This document shows, in pieces, positions 34,291-41,983 of a DNA stretch of 64,000 nt. A model generated the notes under the pieces. It did no database searches. It worked only from the letters and a program-made list of their open reading frames with translations, and was not told the DNA's origin. This stretch comes from Stenotrophomonas maltophilia (GTDB lineage Bacteria > Pseudomonadota > Gammaproteobacteria > Xanthomonadales > Xanthomonadaceae), in contig NZ_NEQV01000002.1 in assembly GCF_002799245.1 (NCBI RefSeq), positions 558,001 through 622,000 of the forward strand. The letters run 5' to 3'. The stretch's first letter is position 1, and each line of letters starts with the position of its first letter. Both the position numbers and the translations under genes were made by a program.

Positions 34291-35610
34291 ATGAAAAAGA
34301 TGCCTCGCTGGCTTGCCGTGTTTGCGGCCCTGTTGCTGCCCTTTGCTGCCGTCGCGCAGCAGAAGGGGCTGGATATCGACATCATCGGCGGCAATGCCTC
34401 CGCCCTGCCGATCACCATCGTGCCGATGCCCTACCAGGGTTCGTCGGCCGCTCCGCAGACCGACGTCGCCGGCGTGGTCCGCGCCGACCTGGAGCGTTCG
34501 GGCCAGTTCCGCACGCTGCCGGAAGCGCAGATCGTCGAAAAGCCCGTGCGTGGTGGCGACATCCAGTTCGCCACCTGGCGCGCGCTGAAGCAGAACTACA
34601 TCGTCGTCGGCCGCGTGCTCGACGCCGGTGCCGGCGCCTACCGCGTCGAGTACGAACTGTTCGACGTGCCCAAGGGCGAGCGCCTGCTGGGCCTGGCGAT
34701 GACCGCTCGTGGCAATGCCATGCGCGACGTTGCCCACCAGATGGCCGACGCCATCTACGAAAAGATCACCGGTGTGCGCGGCGCTTTCTGGACCCGCATC
34801 GCCTACGTCACCGCCAGTGGCAAGGGCGACGCCATGCGCTATGCGCTGATGGTGGCTGACTCCGACGGCTACAACCCGCAGACCATCGTGCGTTCGGCCG
34901 AGCCGCTGCTGTCGCCGTCGTGGAGCCCGGATGGCAGCAAGCTGGCCTACGTCAGCTTCGAGCGTGGCAATTCGGCGATCTACATCCAGAACATCGGCAC
35001 CGGCGCACGCGAGCTGGTCACCAGCTTCCGTGGCATCAACAGCGCCCCGGCATTCTCGCCGGACGGCCGCAAGCTGGCCCTGACCCTGTCACGCTCGGGC
35101 AACCCGGAAATCTACGTGATGGACCTGGGCAGCAAGCAGCTGACCCAGCTGACCAACCACTTCGCCATCGATACCGAGCCGACCTGGGCACCGGACGGCA
35201 GTGCGGTGTACTTCACCTCCGACCGCGGCGGCCGTCCGCAGGTCTACAAGGTCGGTGCCGGTGGCGGCAGCGCCGAGCGCGTGACCTTCCAGGGCAACTA
35301 CAATGCCAAGCCCTCGGTGTCCTACGATGGCAAGAAGATCGCCGTCGCACAGGGCTCGGGCAACAGCTACAAGATCGCGATGATGGACAGCTCGCTGGGT
35401 TCGCCCCGCTGGAGCACGCTGTCCCCGGGTTCGCTGGATGAGTCTCCGAGCTTTGCGCCCAACGCAAGCATGGTGCTGTACGCCGCCCGCGAAGGTGGGC
35501 GGGGTGTGTTGTATGCCGTCTCGGCCGATGCGCGGGTTCGCCAGCGCCTGGTCCTGGCCGATGGTGATGTGCGCGAACCGGCATGGTCCCCATACCGTAC
35601 CCAGCGCTAA
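34291..35610 (+). CDS. tolB: TolB
   Basis: A 439-aa periplasmic protein. The signal peptide (MKKMPRWLAVFAALLLPFAAVAQ) is followed by an N-terminal domain (about 25-160) and a six-bladed beta-propeller with repeated PSWSPDGSKLAYVS, APAFSPDGRKLALTLS and EPTWAPDGSAVYFTSDRGG blades. It binds Pal and TolA. Length and fold are normal. Its ATG at 34291 fits the signal peptide. Confidence 0.96.
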   Translation: MKKMPRWLAVFAALLLPFAAVAQQKGLDIDIIGGNASALPITIVPMPYQGSSAAPQTDVAGVVRADLERSGQFRTLPEAQIVEKPVRGGDIQFATWRALKQNYIVVGRVLDAGAGAYRVEYELFDVPKGERLLGLAMTARGNAMRDVAHQMADAIYEKITGVRGAFWTRIAYVTASGKGDAMRYALMVADSDGYNPQTIVRSAEPLLSPSWSPDGSKLAYVSFERGNSAIYIQNIGTGARELVTSFRGINSAPAFSPDGRKLALTLSRSGNPEIYVMDLGSKQLTQLTNHFAIDTEPTWAPDGSAVYFTSDRGGRPQVYKVGAGGGSAERVTFQGNYNAKPSVSYDGKKIAVAQGSGNSYKIAMMDSSLGSPRWSTLSPGSLDESPSFAPNASMVLYAAREGGRGVLYAVSADARVRQRLVLADGDVREPAWSPYRTQR

Positions 35611-35674
35611 AAGAGTGTTAATATTTTCGTTGTCTTGAACCCCTCATCGGCCTAGGAGCCACAAAGGTATCGCC

Positions 35675-36193
35675 ATGAACAAGTCCACCCGTGTTCTGCT
35701 TGTTTCCCTGCTGTCTGTGGCCGTCCTGGCCGGTTGCTCGAAGAAGGTGAAGGAAGAGCCGGTAGCCCCGGTCGACACCGGCACCTCGACCACCACCCCG
35801 ACCGGTCCGTCGACCTCCGGCCTGTACGGCCCGGGCGACCTGGACACCGACGCTTGCCTGCGCCAGCGCGTTGTCTACTTCGACCTGGACAAGGAAGACG
35901 TGAAGCCGGAATTCCAGGCCATCATGGCTTGCCACGCCAAGTACCTGCGTGACCGTCCGTCCTCGCGCATCACCCTGCAGGGCCACACCGACGAGCGCGG
36001 TTCGCGCGCGTACAACCAGGCCCTGGGCGAGCGTCGTGGCAACGGCGTCAACTCGGCGCTGCAGGCCAACGGTGGCTCGGCTTCGCAGCTGACCGTCGTG
36101 TCCTACGGTGAAGAGCGTCCGGTCTGCACCGAGTCGAACGAGTCCTGCTGGTCGCAGAACCGTCGCGTCGAAATCGTCTACACCGCGCAGTAA
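35675..36193 (+). CDS. pal: Pal, peptidoglycan-associated lipoprotein
   Basis: A 172-aa lipoprotein with the lipobox LAGC near residue 21, a Thr/Pro/Ser linker, and an OmpA-like peptidoglycan-binding domain (VVYFDLDKEDVKPEFQ, then LQGHTDERGSRAYNQALGERR). The two key residues of the family, the Asp and Arg in GHTDERG, are present. It anchors the outer membrane to the wall. A short Cys loop (CTESNESCW) lies near the C-terminus. CpoB begins 3 bases after its stop. Confidence 0.95.
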   Translation: MNKSTRVLLVSLLSVAVLAGCSKKVKEEPVAPVDTGTSTTTPTGPSTSGLYGPGDLDTDACLRQRVVYFDLDKEDVKPEFQAIMACHAKYLRDRPSSRITLQGHTDERGSRAYNQALGERRGNGVNSALQANGGSASQLTVVSYGEERPVCTESNESCWSQNRRVEIVYTAQ

Positions 36194-36196
36194 TCC

Positions 36197-37015
36197 ATGC
36201 GCATTGGCATCAAACTGATGCTGGTCGTTGCGGCAGCCCTCGTGGCTGCCGCACCGGCGCATGCACAGCGGCAGAGCCTGGCCGACCGCGTCGGCGCGCT
36301 CGAGCAGCAGATGTACAACAACAGTGCCAACCAGGACCTGTTGAACCAGATCAATCAGCTGCGGCAGCAGGTCACCAGCCTGCAGGCCTCGATCGAGCAG
36401 TTGCAGCACGACAACGCCCAGCTCAAGCAGTCCGCCCAGGACCAGTACCTGGATCTGGACAGCCGCCTGAACCGGTTGGAAGGGGGCACTGCCGCCCCGG
36501 CCCTGCCGCCCGTTCCGGCGAGCGCGCCGAAGGCCGCTCCGGCCCCGGCAAATCCCGCAGCGGCGGCCCCTTCCGAGCGGCCGCCTTCGGTCCATGGTGA
36601 TGCCGGCAGCCTTGCCGCCACCGGTGACGAGCGCACCTCCTACAACGTCGCCTTCGAATCGCTGAAGGCCGGCAAGTACGATGATTCGGCGCAGCTGTTC
36701 CTGAGCTTCCTGCAGCTGTACCCGAACGGCGTGTACGCGCCGAACGCGCTGTACTGGCTGGGCGAGAGCTATTACGCCACCCGCAATTTCCCGATGGCCG
36801 AGACCCAGTTCCGTGAACTGCTCTCGCGCTATCCGACCCACGACAAGGCCGCTGGCGGCCTGCTCAAGGTTGGCCTCTCGCAGTATGGCGAGGGCAAGGT
36901 CGACCAGGCCCAGCAGACGCTGGAGGCCGTCGTGGCGCAGTACCCCGGCTCGGACGCCGCGCGCACCGCGCAGGACCGCCTGCAGTCGATCCGCCTCGGC
37001 AAGCAGATCCGCTGA
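36197..37015 (+). CDS. cpoB: CpoB (YbgF), Tol-Pal coordinator
   Basis: A 272-aa periplasmic protein. It has a signal peptide ending APAHA, a coiled-coil trimerisation region (about 28-95), a Pro/Ala linker and three TPR units (about 150-270, starting YNVAFESLKAGKYDDSAQLF). In E. coli CpoB links Tol-Pal to the penicillin-binding protein machinery at the septum. It sits last in the tol-pal block, as usual. Confidence 0.94.
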   Translation: MRIGIKLMLVVAAALVAAAPAHAQRQSLADRVGALEQQMYNNSANQDLLNQINQLRQQVTSLQASIEQLQHDNAQLKQSAQDQYLDLDSRLNRLEGGTAAPALPPVPASAPKAAPAPANPAAAAPSERPPSVHGDAGSLAATGDERTSYNVAFESLKAGKYDDSAQLFLSFLQLYPNGVYAPNALYWLGESYYATRNFPMAETQFRELLSRYPTHDKAAGGLLKVGLSQYGEGKVDQAQQTLEAVVAQYPGSDAARTAQDRLQSIRLGKQIR

Positions 37016-37037
37016 TCCGGCGTACAATGCGTGTTCC

Positions 37038-37061
37038 GTAGAGCCGAGCCCACGCTCGGCT
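37038..37061 (+). repeat. SMAG/REP hairpin after cpoB
   Basis: GTAG followed by AGCCGAGC-CCAC-GCTCGGCT. It shares its stem with the hairpins at 25887 and 50947. Confidence 0.82.
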
Positions 37062-37072
37062 GCTTTCGTTTC

Positions 37073-37094
37073 CGGACGGGCAAAAACGCCCGGA
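37073..37094 (+). terminator. Possible terminator of the tol-pal block
   Basis: Stem CCGGACGGGC / GCCCGG with an A-rich loop (AAAAAC), about 60 bases after cpoB. It lacks a T run and is only a candidate. Confidence 0.35.
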
Positions 37095-37135
37095 CCCGGT
37101 AGCGCCGGCTGGACCCTGACCGACCGGCCGCAGTT

Positions 37136-37160
37136 GTAGGGCCGAGCCATGTTCGGCTGC
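37136..37160 (+). repeat. Second SMAG/REP hairpin between cpoB and queE
   Basis: GTAG then GGCCGAGC-CAT-GTTCGGCT with one G:T pair. It is a diverged copy of the one at 37038. Confidence 0.7.
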
Positions 37161-37217
37161 GTTCGTTACCGGCCACGGTAGCTCCCCCGCCACGTGTCCC
37201 ACCAAGAAGTACCCGCC

Positions 37218-37919
37218 ATGACCGCCGTTACCCCGTCCAGCGCCGCCGCCACGCCCAGCGAGATCGTGCAGTCGCCGCTGCCACGCCTGAAGATCACCGA
37301 GATCTTCACCTCGCTGCAGGGCGAAGCCGATACCGCCGGCTGGCCGACCGTGTTCGTGCGCCTGACCGGCTGCCCGCTGCGCTGTCAGTACTGCGACACC
37401 GCCTATGCCTTCCACGGCGGCACCTGGTGGGACATCGACGACATCGTCGCCGAGGTGCTGGCCCAGGGCGTACGCCATGTCTGCGTGACCGGTGGCGAGC
37501 CGCTGGCGCAGAAGCGCTGCCTGGTGCTGTTGGAAAAGCTGTGCGATGCCGGCATGGACGTCTCGCTGGAAACCTCGGGTGCACTGGACGTCAGCGCGGT
37601 GGACCCGCGCGTGTCGCGCGTGGTCGACATCAAGACGCCGGGCTCGGCCGAAGCCGCCCGCAACCGCCTGGAAAACCTGCCGCTGCTGACCGCACGCGAC
37701 CAGATCAAGTTCGTCATCTGCAACCGCGAGGACTACGACTGGGCCAAGGCCATGGTCGCCGAGCATGAACTGGTGAAGCGCTGCACGGTGTTCTTCTCGC
37801 CCAGCAAGGGCGAGATCACCGCACGCCAGCTGGCCGACTGGATCGTCGAGGACCGGCTGCCGGTGCGCTTCCAGATGCAGTTGCATAAAATCCTGTGGAA
37901 CGACGAGCCGGGCCGATGA
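37218..37919 (+). CDS. queE: 7-carboxy-7-deazaguanine synthase QueE
   Basis: A 233-aa radical SAM enzyme. The CxxxCxxC-type cluster motif reads CPLRCQYCDTAY, and the SAM-binding GG motif is VTGGEPL. It converts carboxytetrahydropterin to the deazaguanine precursor of queuosine in tRNA. About 20 extra residues precede the core. It is followed 78 bases later by queC, in the order seen next to tol-pal genes in other gammaproteobacteria. The ATG at 37218 was preferred to an upstream start at 37194. Confidence 0.94.
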   Translation: MTAVTPSSAAATPSEIVQSPLPRLKITEIFTSLQGEADTAGWPTVFVRLTGCPLRCQYCDTAYAFHGGTWWDIDDIVAEVLAQGVRHVCVTGGEPLAQKRCLVLLEKLCDAGMDVSLETSGALDVSAVDPRVSRVVDIKTPGSAEAARNRLENLPLLTARDQIKFVICNREDYDWAKAMVAEHELVKRCTVFFSPSKGEITARQLADWIVEDRLPVRFQMQLHKILWNDEPGR

Positions 37920-37997
37920 GCCGGCGCAGCGTTCCCTGATGTAGCTCCGGCGCGGGACAGCGTGCTGGCTTTCCCCTCCCAACCGGACGTTTTTCCC

Positions 37998-38663
37998 ATG
38001 AAGAAGGCAGTCGTGCTTCTCTCCGGCGGCATGGATTCAGCCGCCGTCATCGCCATGGCCCAGGAACAGGGCTTCGCCGTGCATGCCCTGAGCGTGCGCT
38101 ATGGCCAGCGCCATACCTCCGAACTGGATGCCGCCGCCCGCGTGGCCAAGGCCCAGGGCGTGGTCGCGCACAAGACCGTGGATGTGGACCTGCGCAGCAT
38201 CGGCGGTTCGGCACTGACCGACGACATCGACGTGCCCGAGGCTGGTGGTGCCGGCATCCCCGTCACCTACGTGCCGGCGCGCAACACCATCATGCTGTCG
38301 CTGGCCCTGGGCTGGGCCGAAGTGCTCGGCGCCAACGACATCTTCTGCGGCGTCAACGCCGTGGACTACTCCGGCTACCCGGACTGCCGCCCCGAGTTCG
38401 TGGCTGCGTTCCAGGCGCTGGCCAACCTCGCCACCAAGTCGGGCGTGGAGGGCGCGGGCATCAAGGTGCACGCACCGCTGCAGTTCCTCAGCAAGGGCCA
38501 GATCGTCAGTGAAGGCGTGCGCCTGGGCGTGGACTTCGGCCTGACCGTGTCCTGCTACAACGCCGACGCCAACGGCGCCGCCTGCGGCCATTGCGATGCC
38601 TGCCGCCTGCGCGCGCAGGGCTTTACCGAAGCCGGCGTGCCCGACCCGACGCTGTACGCCTGA
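37998..38663 (+). CDS. queC: 7-cyano-7-deazaguanine synthase QueC
   Basis: A 221-aa ATP-dependent enzyme of the PP-loop family. It has the ATP-binding SGGMDS motif ([13 protein letters not shown]) at the N-terminus and four zinc-ligand-like cysteines near the end ([20 protein letters not shown]). It makes preQ0 from CDG and ammonia. The start at 37998 fits the family; a longer frame begins at 37962. Confidence 0.95.
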   Translation: MKKAVVLLSGGMDSAAVIAMAQEQGFAVHALSVRYGQRHTSELDAAARVAKAQGVVAHKTVDVDLRSIGGSALTDDIDVPEAGGAGIPVTYVPARNTIMLSLALGWAEVLGANDIFCGVNAVDYSGYPDCRPEFVAAFQALANLATKSGVEGAGIKVHAPLQFLSKGQIVSEGVRLGVDFGLTVSCYNADANGAACGHCDACRLRAQGFTEAGVPDPTLYA

Positions 38664-38673
38664 CTGCACTGCG

Positions 38674-38727
38674 GTGGGTGCGAACCGTTTGACTGCACCT
38701 GGGTGGGTGCGAACCGTTGGCTCGCAC
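38674..38727 (+). repeat. Two-copy GTGG repeat ending in a REP hairpin
   Basis: GTGGGTGCGAACCGTT occurs at 38674 and 38703 (29-base period). The second copy is completed by TCGCAC to give a GTGCGA...TCGCAC hairpin. The layout matches the array before ruvB: unfinished copies, then one complete hairpin. Confidence 0.8.
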
Positions 38728-38735
38728 TCCCTGGT

Positions 38736-38759
38736 CGCCCGGGCATGGCCCGCCGCTAC
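38736..38759 (-). repeat. SMAG/REP hairpin overlapping a stop codon
   Basis: On the minus strand GTAG is followed by CGGCGGGCCATGCCCGGGCG. The TAG of the GTAG head is the stop codon of the metalloprotease-like gene. Confidence 0.75.
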
Positions 38760-39724
38760 CGGGCCTGCAACCACCCCGACGCTTCAATGAACGCCCGCAC
38801 CGCCTTCGGATCGGCATAGTCCAGCTCGATCATCCGCGCGATGGCGGCCTTCTCGTCGGTCTGCTGGCGCATGTACTCCTGCGCGATGCGGTAGCCGGCG
38901 TAGTAGCCCAGATCACTCACCCCGAACGGATTGCGCGCGCTGTTGTACAGCCAGTTGTCCAGGCTGTCCCCGTGCATCTCCGCAACGAAGCGTATGCGGA
39001 TTTCCGCTTCGTGCGCGGGCCCGTAGGTGTACAGCGGCAGTGCTGGACGGCGGCCGCTGATGCGCTCTGCCACGTATTCGGCAACGCCTTCGCGTACTGC
39101 GTACTGGGCCAGGCTGCCGGTGGTCTCGCGCTGCTGGGTATGCACGTACTCGTGCAGGTTGTTCTGCGCGTTGTTCGCACCGGGCTGGCTGTCGTAGAAG
39201 ATCCGCAGTCGGCTGCGCATCCGCTCCGGCAGCTCGCTCACGTCCACACTCGCGTCGCCCAGCGCCATCTCCGCACCGATCAGCACCCTGTCGCCCAAGG
39301 TGGTACCGCCGGTGCGCAGCACGCCGATCGCGTAGGTGATGGTGGCCGGGCGCAGTGCAGGGTAGAGCGTGCGGAAGGCGGAAAGATCCCGTTCCAGGGT
39401 TGCACTGGCCTGCTGCGCGTTGGCAGTCAACGGTCGTACCGAGGTCCAGAAGCGTGGCCATGACTGCATGGCCTCGGCGTACTCGCGGGCGCTGTAGTTG
39501 CGGACCTGCATCAATGCGTGCAGGCCGGTGCTGCCCGGATCGATGTAGCGCTGCTGGACCAGGGCAACCCGGCGCTCGGCATCGGGCTCGGCGCGCACCG
39601 CATCGTAGGTTGCCCAGAAGCGGGCGATGTCGTCGGTGACGACCTGCGACGGGGAGGCCAACGCTGTGCAGGGCAACAGCAGTGCGGCAAGCAGGCTGAG
39701 GGTCAGGCGCATCCGGAGTTCCAT
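38756..39724 (-). CDS. Secreted putative zinc metalloprotease (DUF2268-like)
   Basis: A 322-aa protein with an N-terminal signal peptide (MELRMRLTLSLLAALLLP, cut near ALAS). It contains a zinc-binding HEYVH motif (about 190-194) followed 15-20 residues later by EGVAEY, which supplies the third ligand in DUF2268-type gluzincin peptidases. The body is mostly helical. It is probably periplasmic or secreted; the substrate is unknown. The start may instead be the ATG at 39712. Its stop codon lies in a REP head. It stands just upstream of tRNA-Lys on the opposite strand. Confidence 0.7.
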   Translation of the reverse strand: MELRMRLTLSLLAALLLPCTALASPSQVVTDDIARFWATYDAVRAEPDAERRVALVQQRYIDPGSTGLHALMQVRNYSAREYAEAMQSWPRFWTSVRPLTANAQQASATLERDLSAFRTLYPALRPATITYAIGVLRTGGTTLGDRVLIGAEMALGDASVDVSELPERMRSRLRIFYDSQPGANNAQNNLHEYVHTQQRETTGSLAQYAVREGVAEYVAERISGRRPALPLYTYGPAHEAEIRIRFVAEMHGDSLDNWLYNSARNPFGVSDLGYYAGYRIAQEYMRQQTDEKAAIARMIELDYADPKAVRAFIEASGWLQAR

Positions 39725-39786
39725 GGTGGGATCGCAGATGGGATGCGGTCGCCGTCCGAAAGGTTTAAGCCGGCTGACCGGATCGT

Positions 39787-39809
39787 GTCGTGCCGGCCGC
39801 TGGCCGGCA
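39787..39809 (+). repeat. Decayed SMAG/REP hairpin (GTCG head)
   Basis: GTCG followed by TGCCGGCC-GCT-GGCCGGCA. The stem is perfect and canonical for the family but the head tetranucleotide is GTCG rather than GTAG. Confidence 0.6.
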
Positions 39810-39890
39810 TCTTCGGCATGTCGGGGTTTCGCGCGACCCGGCAAAGTAGGGTAGAATGCCCACCCCGCCGAAAGGCCGGGGCAATGCATT

Positions 39891-39966
39891 GGGCCGTTAG
39901 CTCAGTCGGTAGAGCAGAAGACTTTTAATCTTTTGGTCGAAGGTTCGAATCCTTCACGGCCCACCA
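39891..39966 (+). tRNA. tRNA-Lys (UUU)
   Basis: A 76-base cloverleaf with a 7-bp acceptor stem (GGGCCGT / ACGGCCC), anticodon loop ACTTTTAAT with UUU, T-loop GGTTCGAATCC and an encoded CCA. It is followed by a strong hairpin terminator. The same 10-base palindrome CAATGCATTG stands at each end of the gene. Confidence 0.98.
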
Positions 39967-39981
39967 ATGCATTGATGATCA

Positions 39982-40008
39982 AGGCGCCCACGGGCGCCTT
40001 TTTTTTTG
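39982..40008 (+). terminator. Rho-independent terminator of tRNA-Lys
   Basis: Stem AGGCGCCC / GGGCGCCT (loop A/C), followed by a run of T residues. Confidence 0.92.
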
Positions 40009-40179
40009 CTTCCTCGAAAGCGCTTCGGCAGTGCGGGAAGCGCCGCAGCAACGATTCGGTGCTGCGGGTGTTGTCGGTGGACCCGCAGGCAGCGGGTGCC
40101 AGCGGATCAGCAGGTGCGAGGAGGCGGCGTCCCAAGCGCGCGCATCCGTCGCTGTTGACCTCACGTCGCTCGCTTCGAT

Positions 40180-40224
40180 CCAATTACCTTTGCGGTAAAA
40201 ATATTGGTAATCAAAGGTAATTGG
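40180..40224. promoter_or_regulatory. Operator cluster near the end of the phage-like module
   Basis: Outer dyad CCAATTACCTTTG (40180-40192) / CAAAGGTAATTGG (40212-40224). Inside it is ATTACC-N5-GGTAAA (40183-40199), a near match to the operator over the module's main promoter, plus further GGTAAT half-sites at 40206 and 40216. It may be a second repressor site. Confidence 0.6.
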
Positions 40225-40265
40225 CGTCATCAAAACCGGCCGTTTCCGGCCGGTCAGGGGCGCTG

Positions 40266-40634
40266 TCAGCCGTAATGCGCGCGCAACAGCCCGGCGTCGT
40301 GGAAGGAAATGCCTTCCCGGATGCACTCCTCGGCGCGCTCCATGTCCTTGTGCAACTGGATCAGTGCGTCGTCGGCAAGCTGCTCGATGTTGACCACGCC
40401 GCAACAGGCCTGGTCGATCACATGCTGCATGGGCTCGCCCCAGCGCCGGCGCACGTTGCGGATCATGCGGCAATGCCACTCGCGCATGATCGCGTCCATG
40501 CGCCTCTCCCCGCGAACCCCATGTGCATCTCCCGCCACCACCCGCAAGGCCGGGGCCGGGTTGCGCTCGCCGCGCAGTTCCTGGGTCCTAGCGGCCAACC
40601 GCTGTGCGAGCTCCTCGAGTCGCGTGTGAGTCAT
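40266..40634 (-). CDS. Hypothetical protein of the phage-like module
   Basis: A 122-aa basic/acidic helical protein starting MTHTRLEELAQRLAARTQEL. GGGAGG lies 6-8 bases before the ATG, a strong ribosome site. The C-terminal half (MREWHCRMIRNVRRRWGEPMQHVIDQACCGV) contains two adjacent cysteines. It overlaps the repressor gene by 47 bases on the same strand, so it is translationally linked to it. I do not recognise its family. It could act with the repressor, for instance as an anti-repressor, but there is no direct evidence. Confidence 0.6.
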   Translation of the reverse strand: MTHTRLEELAQRLAARTQELRGERNPAPALRVVAGDAHGVRGERRMDAIMREWHCRMIRNVRRRWGEPMQHVIDQACCGVVNIEQLADDALIQLHKDMERAEECIREGISFHDAGLLRAHYG

Positions 40635-41094
40635 CCTTTGCCTCCCTGATCCGTCTTGCCAGAAGCTTCGTCAGGTCGAGCACGTTGTCCGGTGCAGAAG
40701 GCTGACCGAACTCGTCCACGACCGTGAATGCGGTCTCCAGCAGCACGGGATCGTAGATCCATTCCGGTGGATCGCCGACCAGCTCCAGGTAGTGCGAAAG
40801 CACCTTGACCGCAGCGCTCATTTTCTCGAAATCCAGTCCCGTAGATTGAGACTGAAGCGACATCTCTCCGTCTTGATCGACTCGGTCCAGCGTTCCATGT
40901 GGAAGCTGCATCACTGATTCAAGATCGCGCGCGAGACGATTGCCGATGCTCTTCGGGTTGCTCTCGGAAATCCACTGGCTGACCTGGGGCTGTGCCCAGC
41001 GGGTGCCACCGAACTGGCGGGCCCATTCGGCCGGGCCGCCGGCGGCGGCCACGCGGAGGCGCATGTTGTGGGTGCGGGCGGTACTGGCGTCCAT
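40588..41094 (-). CDS. CI-like phage repressor
   Basis: A 168-aa protein. The N-terminal third has a helix-turn-helix of the phage repressor type (GGPAEWARQFGGTRWAQPQVSQWISE). The C-terminal part is helical, with no Ser-Lys LexA-like autoprotease (S24) motif that I can see. It is divergent from the Cro-like gene. ATTACC...GGTAAT dyads lie over that gene's promoter, and a half-site lies over the repressor's own start region. It should repress the lytic operon and control itself. How it is inactivated is not clear, since self-cleavage motifs are absent. ATG at 41094; another is at 41064. Confidence 0.72.
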   Translation of the reverse strand: MDASTARTHNMRLRVAAAGGPAEWARQFGGTRWAQPQVSQWISESNPKSIGNRLARDLESVMQLPHGTLDRVDQDGEMSLQSQSTGLDFEKMSAAVKVLSHYLELVGDPPEWIYDPVLLETAFTVVDEFGQPSAPDNVLDLTKLLARRIREAKDDSHATRGARTAVGR

Positions 41095-41112
41095 GCGTAG
41101 ATGGTGCGCTGC

Positions 41113-41172
41113 ATTACCAATCCAGCAAATGACCAAAACGGTATTGACTTGCCATTACCTGCACGGTAATGT
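41113..41172 (+). promoter_or_regulatory. Repressed divergent promoter and operator
   Basis: TTGACT (41144-41149), a 17-base gap and TAATGT (41167-41172) make a sigma-70 promoter. The dyad CATTACC-TGCAC-GGTAATG (41153-41171) overlaps the spacer and -10. A further ATTACC half-site stands at 41113. The predicted transcript would begin almost at the Cro-like ATG (41180). Confidence 0.75.
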
Positions 41173-41179
41173 GTGCGTC

Positions 41180-41440
41180 ATGAACCTCATCGACTACGCG
41201 ATCTCCCAGGGGGGCTACGGCACCCCCAGTTGCCCCGTCATGCGCCGCCTGGCCCACCAGACCGGTTGCGCGCTGCGGACCCTCTACATGATCGCCCGCG
41301 GCCACAAGCTGCCCGGCGCGCGGCTGTGCCGGCGCATCGAGCTGGCCACGGCAGGCGTTGTACGCCGCGAATCCCTGCGCCCGGATGTCTTCGGCCCGGC
41401 CCCGTCGCACCTCAAAGGAGAAGCCCCCCATGCAGCTTGA
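41180..41440 (+). CDS. Cro/YdaS-like DNA-binding protein
   Basis: An 86-aa protein beginning MNLIDYAISQGGYGTPSCPVM. It has a helix-turn-helix reading CALRTLYMIARGHKLPGARLCRRIELATAG and ends with RRESLRPDVFGP, the closing segment of phage YdaS/Cro-like antitoxin proteins. It is probably the lytic-side switch regulator opposing the divergent repressor. Its ATG is only about 8 bases after the predicted -10, so the mRNA may be leaderless. It overlaps the next gene by 11 bases. Confidence 0.75.
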   Translation: MNLIDYAISQGGYGTPSCPVMRRLAHQTGCALRTLYMIARGHKLPGARLCRRIELATAGVVRRESLRPDVFGPAPSHLKGEAPHAA

Positions 41441-41858
41441 TACGTTCGGTGAGTACGTCCGCAGCCGGCTGGAACATTGGGGCGGCGAATATGCCCTGCA
41501 TCGCGACTGCGAATACCTCGGCTTCCAGTCCCGCAACCTGCTGGCGGTGCTGATCGAGCATCGCGGTGACATGCCCGGCCGGGCCCAGGGATACAAACCC
41601 CTGGAAACGGATCAGCTGGCGCAGCAGATCGAAGACATCATCACTGCTGTCGCGCGCGACAACGTGGCAATGGCGTGCGCGCTGCGCGGCTACTACTGCG
41701 GCCGCGGCCGGCGCAAGGTCGAACGATTCGAGACGGCGAATCTGCTGCTGGCCAACTGCGGGCAGCGACCGGTGTCCAACCGGCACTACCTCAACCTGGT
41801 CGAACTTGGCTTCCAGCGCGTGCGTGGCTGGATGGAGGGCATCGCCCAGGCCGCTTGA
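41430..41858 (+). CDS. Possible phage late regulator (Q-like) of unknown family
   Basis: A 142-aa protein starting MQLDTFGEYVRSRLEHWGGEYAL, with AGGAG 9 bases before the ATG. A conserved-looking middle and end (LRGYYCGRGRRKVERFETAN, then SNRHYLNLVELGFQRVRGWMEG) recall small phage proteins placed just before lysis genes, the position of antiterminators or late activators. There is no clear zinc finger. Position is the main reason for the call. Alternative: an unrelated phage accessory protein. Confidence 0.55.
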   Translation: MQLDTFGEYVRSRLEHWGGEYALHRDCEYLGFQSRNLLAVLIEHRGDMPGRAQGYKPLETDQLAQQIEDIITAVARDNVAMACALRGYYCGRGRRKVERFETANLLLANCGQRPVSNRHYLNLVELGFQRVRGWMEGIAQAA

Positions 41859-41983
41859 GCGGCGGATCGGATCTTTCGCCCGCCTCCCGACCGGAACAAC
41901 CCTCGTGCCGAGCCGGCAGCGAGGCGGGCACCTCTTCGGGCCACGTCGATGCGGCGCGGCCTGCATTCCCTCCAGGACCCATC
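41859..41983. other. Short gap before the lysis genes
   Basis: 125 bases without a gene. No clear promoter or terminator recognised. Confidence 0.5.

Larger units (their letters stand above)
39967..40265. other. Region between tRNA-Lys and the phage-like module
   Basis: About 300 bases without a convincing gene. Contains the tRNA terminator at 39982-40008 and an operator-like dyad cluster at 40180-40224, listed separately. No copy of the tRNA 3' end (attachment-site remnant) was seen. Confidence 0.6.

Noticed and set aside
38664..38760. Small protein gene between queC and the protease gene
   Set aside because: Short frames here are made of REP sequence and have no ribosome site.
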